Below are positions 25,564-33,651 of a stretch of DNA of 54,334 bases, piece after piece. The position numbers and the translations under genes were made by a program. The notes beneath the pieces were generated by a model. It saw only the letters and a list, made by a program, of their open reading frames with translations. It ran no database searches and was not told the origin of the DNA. The first letter of the stretch is position 1. Each line of letters opens with the position of its first letter. Origin of the DNA: an uncultured Drancourtella sp. (lineage in GTDB: Bacteria; Bacillota; Clostridia; Lachnospirales; Lachnospiraceae); contig CALFLL010000025.1 in NCBI GenBank assembly GCA_937880845.1, forward strand, positions 1 through 54,334, in the 5' to 3' direction.

Positions 25564-26796
25564 ATGAAAGGTAATGTAATTGTTGGACAGTCAGGCGGTC
25601 CTACCGCAGCGATCAATTCCAGTCTTGCGGGAGTATACCGGACAGCTAAAGACAGAGGGGCAAAAAAGATATACGGAATGCTTCATGGGATTCAGGGGTT
25701 GATGGAAGAAAAATATATTGATCTTTCCGAGCATATCACAAATGAACTGGATGCAGAACTTTTAAAAAGAACTCCGGCAGCATACCTAGGTTCCTGTCGT
25801 TTTAAACTGCCGGAAATTTTTGAAAACAGAGAAGTTTATGAAAAAATCTTTTCCATTTTGGAAAAATTGGAAATCGAAGCTTTTATCTATATTGGTGGAA
25901 ACGATTCTATGGATACGATCAAAAAGCTTTCTGATTACGCCATTGTAATGGGTCATCCGATTCGGTTCATCGGATGCCCGAAGACGATTGACAATGATCT
26001 TGCGTTAACAGATCATACGCCGGGATACGGGAGTGCCGCAAAATATATCGGTACATCCGTAAAAGAAATTATCAGAGACAGTTTCTGTCTGGAATATAAT
26101 AAAGGCCTGGTGACGATCGTAGAAGTCATGGGAAGAAATGCAGGATGGCTGACCGGTGCAGCAGCTCTTGCAAAAGGCGAAGACTGTCAGGGACCGGATT
26201 TGATTTATCTTCCGGAACTGGATTTTAATCTGGAATCTTTTATGGAAAAGATTAAAGCGCTTTTGGAGAAAAAACCTTCTGTTGTAGTAGCGGTATCGGA
26301 AGGAATTCATTTGAATGATGGAAGATATGTATGTGAACTTGGAGCAACATTGGATTTTGTAGATGCATTCGGACATAAACAGTTAACAGGAACCGCCGCA
26401 TATCTGGCTCATTATGTTGCAAATGAAATCGGATGTAAAACACGTGCCATTGAATTAAGTACACTGCAAAGATCCGCATCTCACTGTGCATCCAGAGTAG
26501 ATATCCTGGAAGCATATCAGGTAGGCGGTGCAGCAGTCAAAGCTGCAGACGAAGGAGATAACGGAAAGATGGTCGTTTTGAAACGACTCTCCGATGACCC
26601 ATATCAGTGTGGTACAGAAGTCAAAGATGTCCATAAAATTGCCAATGATGAAAAACTTGTACCAAGAGAATGGATTAATAAAGATGGTACTTATGTAACA
26701 GATGAGTTTGTTGCATATGTAAAACCGCTGATTCAAGGAGACGTATCACCGGTCATGGTAGATGGGATTCCAAGACATTTGTATAAGCAAAAATAA
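25564..26796 (+). CDS. pfp: PPi-type 6-phosphofructokinase, first copy
   Basis: 410 residues behind GGAGGT. It phosphorylates fructose 6-phosphate. The phosphoryl-donor region reads GGNDSMDT and the catalytic loop PKTIDNDLALTDHTPGYGS. A Lys in place of the Gly of PGTIDND, and Asp in place of the second Gly in GGDGS, are hallmarks of pyrophosphate use, so PPi is the likely donor. EVMGRNAGWLTGAAALA binds substrate. It follows glpK by 95 bases and ends at a strong terminator. A paralogue lies at 32.3 kb on the other strand. Confidence 0.9.
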   Translation: MKGNVIVGQSGGPTAAINSSLAGVYRTAKDRGAKKIYGMLHGIQGLMEEKYIDLSEHITNELDAELLKRTPAAYLGSCRFKLPEIFENREVYEKIFSILEKLEIEAFIYIGGNDSMDTIKKLSDYAIVMGHPIRFIGCPKTIDNDLALTDHTPGYGSAAKYIGTSVKEIIRDSFCLEYNKGLVTIVEVMGRNAGWLTGAAALAKGEDCQGPDLIYLPELDFNLESFMEKIKALLEKKPSVVVAVSEGIHLNDGRYVCELGATLDFVDAFGHKQLTGTAAYLAHYVANEIGCKTRAIELSTLQRSASHCASRVDILEAYQVGGAAVKAADEGDNGKMVVLKRLSDDPYQCGTEVKDVHKIANDEKLVPREWINKDGTYVTDEFVAYVKPLIQGDVSPVMVDGIPRHLYKQK

Positions 26797-26810
26797 AGAA
26801 TAGGAAGAAA

Positions 26811-26849
26811 AAAAGAACAGGCTTCATTTGACGAAACCTGTTCTTTTTT
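26811..26849 (+). terminator. Intrinsic terminator after the first pfp gene
   Basis: AAAAGAACAGG (26811-26821) pairs with CCTGTTCTTTTTT (26837-26849); the stem can be extended by CTTC/GAAA. Strong T run. Confidence 0.85.
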
Positions 26850-26995
26850 ATATGGAAATAAAATGAAATAAAAATAAAAAATTGAAAATGACAAAAAAGT
26901 GACATGAAATAGACAAAAAAATGGTAGAAATACAAAAAAAGAACAAATATAATATAAACATATAAAAATTAGTCAGAAAAAAGGGAGGTTAAGAA

Positions 26996-28945
26996 ATGAG
27001 AAAGGAGTACCATGTATCTATACACGGATGTGACAAAAATTCAGGTGATAGAGAAAATCCATTTCGAAGTATTTCCAAAGCAGCACAGATTATGGAAGCA
27101 GGCGATAAGGTAATTGTACATGAAGGAGTCTATCGTGAATGGGTAAAGCCGGCCAGGGGAGGAAAAAATGATTCATGTCGCATTATTTATGAGGCTGCAT
27201 CGGGTGAAAAAGTTATTATAAAAGGATCGGAAATTATTAAAAACTGGATAAAAGATGAAGGAAGTGTATGGAAAGCAGAAATTCCAAATAAATTGTTTGG
27301 AGAGTATAATCCATATTTAGAACCGATGAAAGGAGATTGGTACTTGTATCCGGATTATTCATTGCATCCGGGTGAAGTTTATCTAAATGGAAAAGCAATG
27401 TATGAAGCAGCATCCTTGGAAGCGGTTAAAAATCCTAAAAAAAGAGAAATCGGAGTAGGATCCGGTTTTCCGGACTGTGATGCAAAAGTACTTTATCCGG
27501 AAGATACAATTTATCAATGGCGTGCAGTTGTAGGAGAAGAATTTACAACCATTTATGCCAACTTTCAGGAGTGTGATCCAAATGAACAGGAAGTTGAGAT
27601 TAATGTAAGGGAGAGTTGCTTTTATCCGGAAAAACGAGGAATCAACTTTATTACAGTCAGAGGATTTGAAATGGCACATGCAGCTACGCAATGGGCACCA
27701 CCAAGCGCGAAACAGCAAGGGTTGATCGGACCGCGGTGGAGTAAGGGATGGATCATTGAAAACAATATTATTCATGATTCAAAATGTATGGGAATCAGTA
27801 TGGGACGGGATGATTTGTTTCAAGGTGACATAGATTCAGAACGATTTCGTAAATCAGGACATCAGCATCAGCTAGAACTGGTATTTGAAGCAGTAAGTAA
27901 GGGATGGTCTGGAAAACATATAGGATATCATTTGATTTGTAATAATATTATTTATAATTGCGGCCAGGATGGAATCGGAGGAAATCTTGGATGTATTTTT
28001 AGTAAAATTTTGCACAACAAAATTTACAATGTAGGAACAAAACGAGAATTTTTCGGACATGAGATTGCAGGGATTAAATTACATACAGCCATTGATGTAG
28101 AGATTGCAGAAAACTGGATATATAACTGTACGCTTGGCACATGGTTGGACTGGGAAGCTCAAGGGGTATATGTCCATAACAATATATATGAGCGTAATGA
28201 GCGTGACATGATGATAGAAGTTACCCATGGACCGCATATCATTGAAAATAATATTTTTGCATCAGATTATAATTTGGATAATATATCTCAGGGAGGAGCA
28301 TATATACACAATATATTTTGCGGGGTAATATGCCAAATGCCTGAGTTAGAACGTGTCACACCGTATCATTTTGCACATTCGACAGATGTAAAAGGATATG
28401 CATTTGTGTATGGCGGAGATGACAGATTTTATAACAATATATTTATTGGTGGGGAAAGAGAAACTTCAGAACATATTTTTTATGGCACTATCGGATATTC
28501 GGATTGTCCTTCATCACTTCAGGAATATATTAACCGAATTGATATGGCTTCAAAAGGACGTGGAAATACAGAAGCTTATGTGACGGTAAAACAACCGGTA
28601 TATTTAGGAGGCAACGTATATTTAAACGGAGCCGAGAAGTGTGAAAGAGAGGAAGCGTTAAGTTTTAATGAAAATCCCGGATTGCATATTTCGGAAGAAG
28701 GAGAAAAAGTATATCTTGAAATGAAAATACCGCAGGAGGTACTTGGATATTCAAACGGGCTTATTGACTTTAATATGTTGGGAACGGGAAGATTGGTCGA
28801 AGAACCGTTTCAAATATCTGAAAATGAAAATTTTGTATCTGCTTATGATTACGAAGGAAATAGGAGAACAACAAGAATTTCAGCAGGACCATTTGAGAAA
28901 ATACAGGCAGGTAAGAATAAGATAGAAATCTGGAGTGAAAACTAG
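26996..28945 (+). CDS. Right-handed beta-helix protein, probable carbohydrate-active enzyme
   Basis: 649 residues, no signal peptide, behind AGGGAGG. The start resembles parallel beta-helix enzymes of the DUF1565/polysaccharide lyase kind: VSIHGCDKNSGDRENPFRSI, AAQIMEAGDKVIVHEGVYRE. Repeated strand-turn units such as WIIENNIIHDSKCMGISMG, HLICNNIIYNCGQDGIGGN, WIYNCTLGTWLDWEAQGVYV and HIIENNIFASDYNLDNIS fill residues 250-440. The fold is clear; glycoside hydrolase or lyase activity is inference. A TATAAT (26948-26953) lies upstream without a good -35. A sugar-binding lipoprotein gene follows after 31 bases. Confidence 0.75.
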   Translation: MRKEYHVSIHGCDKNSGDRENPFRSISKAAQIMEAGDKVIVHEGVYREWVKPARGGKNDSCRIIYEAASGEKVIIKGSEIIKNWIKDEGSVWKAEIPNKLFGEYNPYLEPMKGDWYLYPDYSLHPGEVYLNGKAMYEAASLEAVKNPKKREIGVGSGFPDCDAKVLYPEDTIYQWRAVVGEEFTTIYANFQECDPNEQEVEINVRESCFYPEKRGINFITVRGFEMAHAATQWAPPSAKQQGLIGPRWSKGWIIENNIIHDSKCMGISMGRDDLFQGDIDSERFRKSGHQHQLELVFEAVSKGWSGKHIGYHLICNNIIYNCGQDGIGGNLGCIFSKILHNKIYNVGTKREFFGHEIAGIKLHTAIDVEIAENWIYNCTLGTWLDWEAQGVYVHNNIYERNERDMMIEVTHGPHIIENNIFASDYNLDNISQGGAYIHNIFCGVICQMPELERVTPYHFAHSTDVKGYAFVYGGDDRFYNNIFIGGERETSEHIFYGTIGYSDCPSSLQEYINRIDMASKGRGNTEAYVTVKQPVYLGGNVYLNGAEKCEREEALSFNENPGLHISEEGEKVYLEMKIPQEVLGYSNGLIDFNMLGTGRLVEEPFQISENENFVSAYDYEGNRRTTRISAGPFEKIQAGKNKIEIWSEN

Positions 28946-28976
28946 AAAATTATATGGATAAAAGGAGTGGAACACA

Positions 28977-30269
28977 ATGAGAAGAAATTATAAAAAAGTA
29001 GTAGCACTTGGTTTGACAATGTCTATGGGAGTCACAATGCTTGCCGGATGTGGTAACGGAAAAGAAAAAGGAGATAAAAAAGATAAAGTAGAGCTTGTTA
29101 TGAGTACGTGGGATGATACGTTGGTACCGGTAATAAAACAGTTGTCAGAAGCCTATAATAAAGAACATCCGAATGTGACGGTTAAACCTCAACTTACTAC
29201 ATGGTCAGAGTATTGGACAAAACTGGAAGCAAGTGCGACAGGAGGTTCGGCTCCTGACATTATGGAAATGAATATCCTTCATGTTGAAGAATACGTCGAA
29301 GGTGGAATTTTAATGGATTTGACAGAAGCAGAGGAAAAATCGGATTTGGAGATTCATGAGAATTTCCCTGAACAGTTGGTAAATGGGTATATCATAGATG
29401 ATAAGTTATATGGTATCCCAAAAGATTTTGATACAAACGGAGTATTTTATAACAAGAAGATATTTGATGAAGCAGGTGTAGCATATCCGGAAGATAACTG
29501 GACATTTGAAGATTTTCGAAAAAAATGTGAAGAATTAAAAAACGCGGGCTTACCGGAAGGAACGTATGCATTTGCTTCAGAAAGAGGTGCGGCACAAAGT
29601 ACATATGATGCTACTGTCTTTGCAAATGGTGGATATTTCTTAAGTGAAGGAAATAAAAAGTCAGGTTGGGCTGAGCAAGCAACTATAGATGGAGTTCAGC
29701 CGTGGGTTGATTTGGTAACAGACGGAATTTCTCCGACTGTTGAGCAGATGTCGGATGTAGTTCCGGATGATATGTTTACAGGTGGGAAACTGGCTATGCA
29801 TATGACAGGAAATTATATGATTTCAAAATTTACGGATGCATTAGGAGAAGGAACCTTTGGGGTTGTAAAAAGGCCTACATTTAATGGAAAAGACACAGAT
29901 ATTATAAATGGGTGTGCATATGCTGTATCAGCGAAAACAAAACATCCGGAAGAAGCAAAAGATTTTGTACTTTGGTTAGGAAGTGAAGAAGCTCAGAAGA
30001 TACACGGAGAAGCTGGAGTTTGGATTTCTGCAAGAAATGATTGTCAGAAATATTTTGTTGAAGTTAATGATCATTTAAATTGTCAAATCTTTCTTGAAAG
30101 TGCAAAAAATGCAGAATTACTTCCACACTGTAAAGTAACATCTGAATTAAGTCAGGTTGAAAAGAAATATTTGGATCCGGTATGGCAAGGGAAAATGAAA
30201 TTGGAAGAAGCCGGTTCAAAAATTGCAGAAGAACAAAATGAGATTCTTGATAAAATGAATTCTAAATAA
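28977..30269 (+). CDS. Sugar ABC substrate-binding lipoprotein without adjacent permeases
   Basis: 430 residues, ribosome site AAAGGAG. Signal peptide with lipobox LAGC (Cys near residue 25), then a Lys-rich linker and a family 1 binding protein: VELVMSTWDDTLVPVIKQLSEAYNKEHP, GSAPDIMEMNILHVEEYVEGG, YGIPKDFDTNGVFYNKKIFDEAG and AYAVSAKTKHPEEAKDFVLWLG. It is not a close copy of the binding protein at 17.8 kb. A hairpin follows and no permease genes come after it, so it must use permeases coded elsewhere, perhaps those at 19.2-20.9 kb. Confidence 0.92.
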   Translation: MRRNYKKVVALGLTMSMGVTMLAGCGNGKEKGDKKDKVELVMSTWDDTLVPVIKQLSEAYNKEHPNVTVKPQLTTWSEYWTKLEASATGGSAPDIMEMNILHVEEYVEGGILMDLTEAEEKSDLEIHENFPEQLVNGYIIDDKLYGIPKDFDTNGVFYNKKIFDEAGVAYPEDNWTFEDFRKKCEELKNAGLPEGTYAFASERGAAQSTYDATVFANGGYFLSEGNKKSGWAEQATIDGVQPWVDLVTDGISPTVEQMSDVVPDDMFTGGKLAMHMTGNYMISKFTDALGEGTFGVVKRPTFNGKDTDIINGCAYAVSAKTKHPEEAKDFVLWLGSEEAQKIHGEAGVWISARNDCQKYFVEVNDHLNCQIFLESAKNAELLPHCKVTSELSQVEKKYLDPVWQGKMKLEEAGSKIAEEQNEILDKMNSK

Positions 30270-30276
30270 GTTGATA

Positions 30277-30322
30277 TGCCCCGTATAAGTGTTTATTCAT
30301 AACTTATATGGGGCATTAAAAA
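30277..30322 (+). terminator. Hairpin terminator after the second binding-protein gene
   Basis: TGCCCCGTATAAGT (30277-30290) pairs with ACTTATATGGGGCA (30302-30315) with one mismatch. The tail TTAAAAATATTT is AT-rich but not a clean T run. Confidence 0.65.
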
Positions 30323-30329
30323 TATTTCC

Positions 30330-30358
30330 TTGTTATTTATCAAAAAGTGGAGTATGAT
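30330..30358 (+). promoter_or_regulatory. Predicted promoter for the 30.4-32.0 kb genes
   Basis: TTGTTA (30330-30335), a 17-base spacer and TATGAT (30353-30358), about 110 bases before the TTG start at 30470. Confidence 0.5.
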
Positions 30359-30469
30359 AAAAGTAATCATAAAGACATTTCTTAAAATTACAGATTTCAT
30401 TTCAAGCCGGTTCGGCAGTTTTTCAGGATGATTTTATGAAAGAATTTATACAGGAAAGAAGATGATGGA

Positions 30470-30991
30470 TTGACAGAAAAAAGAAGCTTCTCAATCATCC
30501 GTTTTATAGGGTGCGGTGGAGAATTTTATCAGAGTATGGATTATGAGGAAGGAACAGTGCTAAGTGGGTATTTTGACAGGTCCCCAAGGTGTGGAAAGGA
30601 TGAGCTGTTTCGATGGATGAAAGAAGCGGGGCAGGCATTGTTGATGTTGAAGAAAAGCGAAGGCGGAAGCTTGTGTGATGCTGTTACTCCGGAAGCATTT
30701 CTTATGACAGAAAGCAGAGAATTATTCTTTTTGGATTCCTGGCCTCAGAGAAAAACACAAAATCCTGCAGAGGTGTGTGGAATGTTAAAGGGAATCGGAA
30801 CGATATGGAAATTTATGTTAGAGAAAAGCAAGCCTGTTCCGGAATTAACACTGGGAGAGATTTATAGATTCAGCAGGATGATCAGTATTTGTAACAAAAA
30901 GCAATCGAAAGGATACCATTCGGTTAAGGAAGAGGATATTCTGTCCGAACTTCTGAAAAAAATCCCCAATTTAAAATATGAAGATAATTAG
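30470..30991 (+). CDS. Unrecognised protein, faintly kinase-like
   Basis: 173 residues from a probable TTG start, with AGGAAAG about 11 bases upstream; a three-codon frame ATGATGGATTGA overlaps the start. No family was recognised with confidence. The order HSP-less helix (LFRWMKEAGQALLMLKKSEGGSLCDAVTPEAFLMTESRELFFLDSW, in parts) resembles the C-lobe layout of small pseudokinases, where a 'place to hang the domain' segment is followed by a LDSW-like loop. That is a weak impression. The C-terminus is basic and ends with KKIPNLKYEDN. A 35-residue membrane peptide and an RmlD-like gene follow in the same direction. Confidence 0.5.
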   Translation: MTEKRSFSIIRFIGCGGEFYQSMDYEEGTVLSGYFDRSPRCGKDELFRWMKEAGQALLMLKKSEGGSLCDAVTPEAFLMTESRELFFLDSWPQRKTQNPAEVCGMLKGIGTIWKFMLEKSKPVPELTLGEIYRFSRMISICNKKQSKGYHSVKEEDILSELLKKIPNLKYEDN

Positions 30992-31004
30992 TATAAGGAG
31001 AAAA

Positions 31005-31112
31005 ATGAAACAGTATAAAAAGAAAATAAAACTTTGTGCCACTTTACTTGTGATCACTTTATGTGCCGCAGGAATCAGATTATGTATGTTTTTAAGCTTG
31101 TTTATGATATAA
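31005..31112 (+). CDS. Small membrane peptide of 35 residues
   Basis: ATG preceded by AAGGAG with four bases between, 13 bases after the previous gene. The peptide has a basic start (MKQYKKKIKL) and a hydrophobic helix (CATLLVITLCAAGI), then a short R-containing turn and a second hydrophobic end (LCMFLSLFMI). The strong ribosome site supports translation. Function unknown; it could be a membrane microprotein or a remnant of a longer gene. Confidence 0.5.
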   Translation: MKQYKKKIKLCATLLVITLCAAGIRLCMFLSLFMI

Positions 31113-31146
31113 TTCAAAGAAAAAAAGAAAATGAGAGGACAAAAAA

Positions 31147-32025
31147 ATGAAAATCGCTGTAACCGGGGCATCCGGCTTTTTAGGGTCCAGAGTTTGTACA
31201 TATTATCGTAAACTTGGAAAATTCGTGGTGACAGAGTATACAAGATCAGAACTTGATTTTACAAAACAAGAGGAGTGTAAAATAAGACTGTGCGAGGACA
31301 GACCGGATATTTTGATCCATACGGCAGCCATATCGGATATCGGAGAATGTGAGCAAGATCCCAAAATTTCGGGAAAAGTGAATGTGGAAGGGACAAAAAA
31401 TCTTGCTCAAATTTGCGGAAAACTTGGAATAAGAATGATCTTCTGTAGTTCTGACCAAGTTTATATGGGAAATGGGATAGAAGTTCCTCATCGTGAGGAA
31501 GGAGAAAAGTTGTCACCGCCGACTCTTTATGGACAACAGAAACTCCGTGCAGAAGAGGAAGTGTTTTGTTATCAGCCGGATGCAGTCGTACTTCGATTAA
31601 GTTGGATGTTCGCAAAAGATTTTCGAGAAGGAAAAGAGCATGGAAACCTGATTTCTGCTATTTTAGGAGGAATAAAAAATCAGCAAAAAATGCAGTATCC
31701 GACCTATGATTTCAGAAGTATTACCGATGTATGGGAGGTAATCGCAAATCTGGAAAAAATATTTGATGCCCCGGCAGGGATTTATAATTTTGGAAGTGAG
31801 AACATGAAAAGCACATACGAGGTTGTAAAAATATTGGCAGAAAATATGAAGGCCGGTCAGGAGTTGTTGGAAAAGAATACACATGCTTTTTGTAAACGAC
31901 CGAGAAATCTTATGATGAATATAGAAAAAGTCAAGAAACAAGGAGTTACATTTCGGACAACAGAAGAAGCGATGGAGCAGGAAGGAAAAAAGATAAGAAA
32001 CGATATTTTATCAAAAGAGTCCTAA
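31147..32025 (+). CDS. NAD-dependent epimerase/RmlD-like sugar-nucleotide reductase
   Basis: 292 residues of the short-chain dehydrogenase fold. Seen: nucleotide loop VTGASGFLGSRV, SELDFTKQEE, DILIHTAAISDIGECEQDP, then the catalytic YxxxK in PTLYGQQKLRAEEEV and LRLSWMFAKDF, DFRSITDVWEVI. This order matches RmlD-type dTDP-4-dehydrorhamnose reductases, but no other rhamnose genes are present, so the sugar nucleotide is not known. It follows the small peptide by 34 bases. Confidence 0.82.
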   Translation: MKIAVTGASGFLGSRVCTYYRKLGKFVVTEYTRSELDFTKQEECKIRLCEDRPDILIHTAAISDIGECEQDPKISGKVNVEGTKNLAQICGKLGIRMIFCSSDQVYMGNGIEVPHREEGEKLSPPTLYGQQKLRAEEEVFCYQPDAVVLRLSWMFAKDFREGKEHGNLISAILGGIKNQQKMQYPTYDFRSITDVWEVIANLEKIFDAPAGIYNFGSENMKSTYEVVKILAENMKAGQELLEKNTHAFCKRPRNLMMNIEKVKKQGVTFRTTEEAMEQEGKKIRNDILSKES

Positions 32026-32034
32026 AAAGGGAGG

Positions 32035-32074
32035 ATGCCGGGAAGCTATTTGAAGAAGCCCCCGGCATTTATTA
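32035..32074 (+). terminator. Terminator of the RmlD-like gene
   Basis: ATGCCGGG (32035-32042) pairs with CCCGGCAT (32061-32068), followed by TTATTAT. The stem is strong; the T run is broken. Confidence 0.6.
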
Positions 32075-32155
32075 TGAAAAAGTTTATTCAAAAAGTATTT
32101 AACTCAACAGCGTCTAGGTTGTTTGGTATCTTTTTGATACTTTTAGTATAACTTT

Positions 32156-32188
32156 TATTAGTGAAAAAACAGTGTTGTATTAGTGAAA
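32156..32188 (+). repeat. Two direct repeats TATTAGTGAAA spaced 22 bases
   Basis: TATTAGTGAAA occurs at 32156-32166 and 32178-32188, exactly 22 bases start to start, or two helix turns. They lie in the 232-base gap between convergent genes, where no promoter is expected. Nothing else coding was seen in this gap. Confidence 0.5.
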
Positions 32189-32257
32189 GTTTATAAAACA
32201 AAACATGAATAAAATATGAATACCCACATTGACACTGTACAAGTTGCATAATAAATT

Positions 32258-33478
32258 TTATTTTCTGTAAATAAAATTTGGCAATCCGTCTTTTTCAGGT
32301 ACATCTACTTTTCCTTGGATCAGAGGAGTCGCATATGCAAGAAAATCATCTGTAACATCGGAGCCTTCCTGGCAGATCCATTCGGACGGTACCGGTTTTT
32401 CTTCGTTGCAGATCTGATTTACATCTGCGGTAGCAAGGTGCATTTCATATGGAGCATGGTCTGCACGTTCAAACGTGATCATGACACCCGTATCTCCTGA
32501 AAGAGCACGTTCTACGGCATAAGAACCGGCTGATTTTGCTTCTTCCAAATCTGTGGCGGAAAGGCAGGAAGAAGAACAGCGCTGACATACATTCAATTCA
32601 ACGGAACGGACTTTTACGCCAAGTTTTTCTTTTACGAGATTTTCCAGATACTTTCCGGAACCGGTAAGCATTTTGTGACCAAATGTGTCGGTTCCCACAT
32701 CGCTGGAATATTCGCAGATAAATGTTCCGGACGCATCATGAATGCCTTCGGAAATACATACAACAAGATTTTGGGTCTTTTCCAGGGCAGCGGTTACTTG
32801 TTTCAAAAACAGTTCCTGATCAAAAGCTGTTTCAGGCAGATAAATTAAAACAGGGTTATCTCCTTCAAATTTACGGGCAAGGGCACCGGCCGCAGTCAGC
32901 CATCCTGCATGTCGTCCCATGATTTCCACGATGGTTACGGATTTTTTATTATCGTAGACAGATGCATCGACGGCAATCTCTCTTACAGAGGTCGCAACAA
33001 ACTTGGCGGCACTTCCGAATCCAGGCGTATGGTCTGTCATGATCAGATCGTTGTCAATGGTTTTTGGAATTCCGATAAAGCGGATTGTGCTTTCAATGGA
33101 AGCGGCATAGCGGGAAAGCTTACTTACAGTATCCATGGAATCATTTCCGCCGATGTAAAAGAAATAACCGATTCCGTATTCTTCAAACTTTTGAAACAAT
33201 TTTGGATATACTTCGTCGGAAAGATCTTCCGGAAGTTTATAACGGCAGGAACCAAGATAAGCTCCCGGAGTGGTAGGTAAAAGAGAAAGTTCTCCGCTTT
33301 CTGCAAGAGTGCTCATGTCCATGATAGTTCCGTTTAAAAATCCCTCGATCCCGTTGATCATTCCATAAACTTTTTCAACGGAATTATTGGAAAGTCCTGC
33401 ATTTACTACGCCATACAGACTTCCGTTGATTACAGCCGTCGGGCCTCCGGACTGTCCTACTACTATATTTTTTCTCAT
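32258..33478 (-). CDS. pfp: PPi-type 6-phosphofructokinase, second copy
   Basis: 406 residues from ATG 33478, matching the paralogue's N-terminus (NIVVGQSGGPTAVINGS). AGGAAGGA lies about 11 bases upstream; an earlier in-frame ATG (33490) is too close to it. The donor and catalytic loops GGNDSMDT and PKTIDNDLIMTDHTPGFGS again point to pyrophosphate. It differs from the first copy throughout the C-terminal half. It is transcribed alone, opposite to its surroundings, from a good promoter. Confidence 0.9.
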   Translation of the reverse strand: MRKNIVVGQSGGPTAVINGSLYGVVNAGLSNNSVEKVYGMINGIEGFLNGTIMDMSTLAESGELSLLPTTPGAYLGSCRYKLPEDLSDEVYPKLFQKFEEYGIGYFFYIGGNDSMDTVSKLSRYAASIESTIRFIGIPKTIDNDLIMTDHTPGFGSAAKFVATSVREIAVDASVYDNKKSVTIVEIMGRHAGWLTAAGALARKFEGDNPVLIYLPETAFDQELFLKQVTAALEKTQNLVVCISEGIHDASGTFICEYSSDVGTDTFGHKMLTGSGKYLENLVKEKLGVKVRSVELNVCQRCSSSCLSATDLEEAKSAGSYAVERALSGDTGVMITFERADHAPYEMHLATADVNQICNEEKPVPSEWICQEGSDVTDDFLAYATPLIQGKVDVPEKDGLPNFIYRK

Positions 33479-33520
33479 GATATTATTCATTCCTTCCTGT
33501 TTTCTTCTGATTCTGACATC

Positions 33521-33549
33521 AGTATAACCGAAAACAGGGAAACAGACAA
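33521..33549 (-). promoter_or_regulatory. Predicted promoter of the second pfp gene
   Basis: On the minus strand TTGTCT (33549-33544), a 17-base spacer and TATACT (33526-33521). Confidence 0.6.
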
Positions 33550-33582
33550 TAGATGAAAATTTCATTTTTTGCGACTGTAGTG

Positions 33583-33611
33583 TTGGAAAATAGGGAAAAA
33601 AAGTTTATACT
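33583..33611 (+). promoter_or_regulatory. Predicted promoter of the glycosyltransferase gene
   Basis: TTGGAA (33583-33588), a 17-base spacer and TATACT (33606-33611), 41 bases before the GT2 start; divergent from the pfp promoter. Confidence 0.6.
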
Positions 33612-33651
33612 AATCTTATAAATCTGTTAAAAACAGCAACAGGGGGATACA

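Noticed and set aside
32225..32260. TTGACA near 32229 as a promoter
   Set aside because: No matching -10 at 16-18 bases, and no gene begins downstream on the plus strand.
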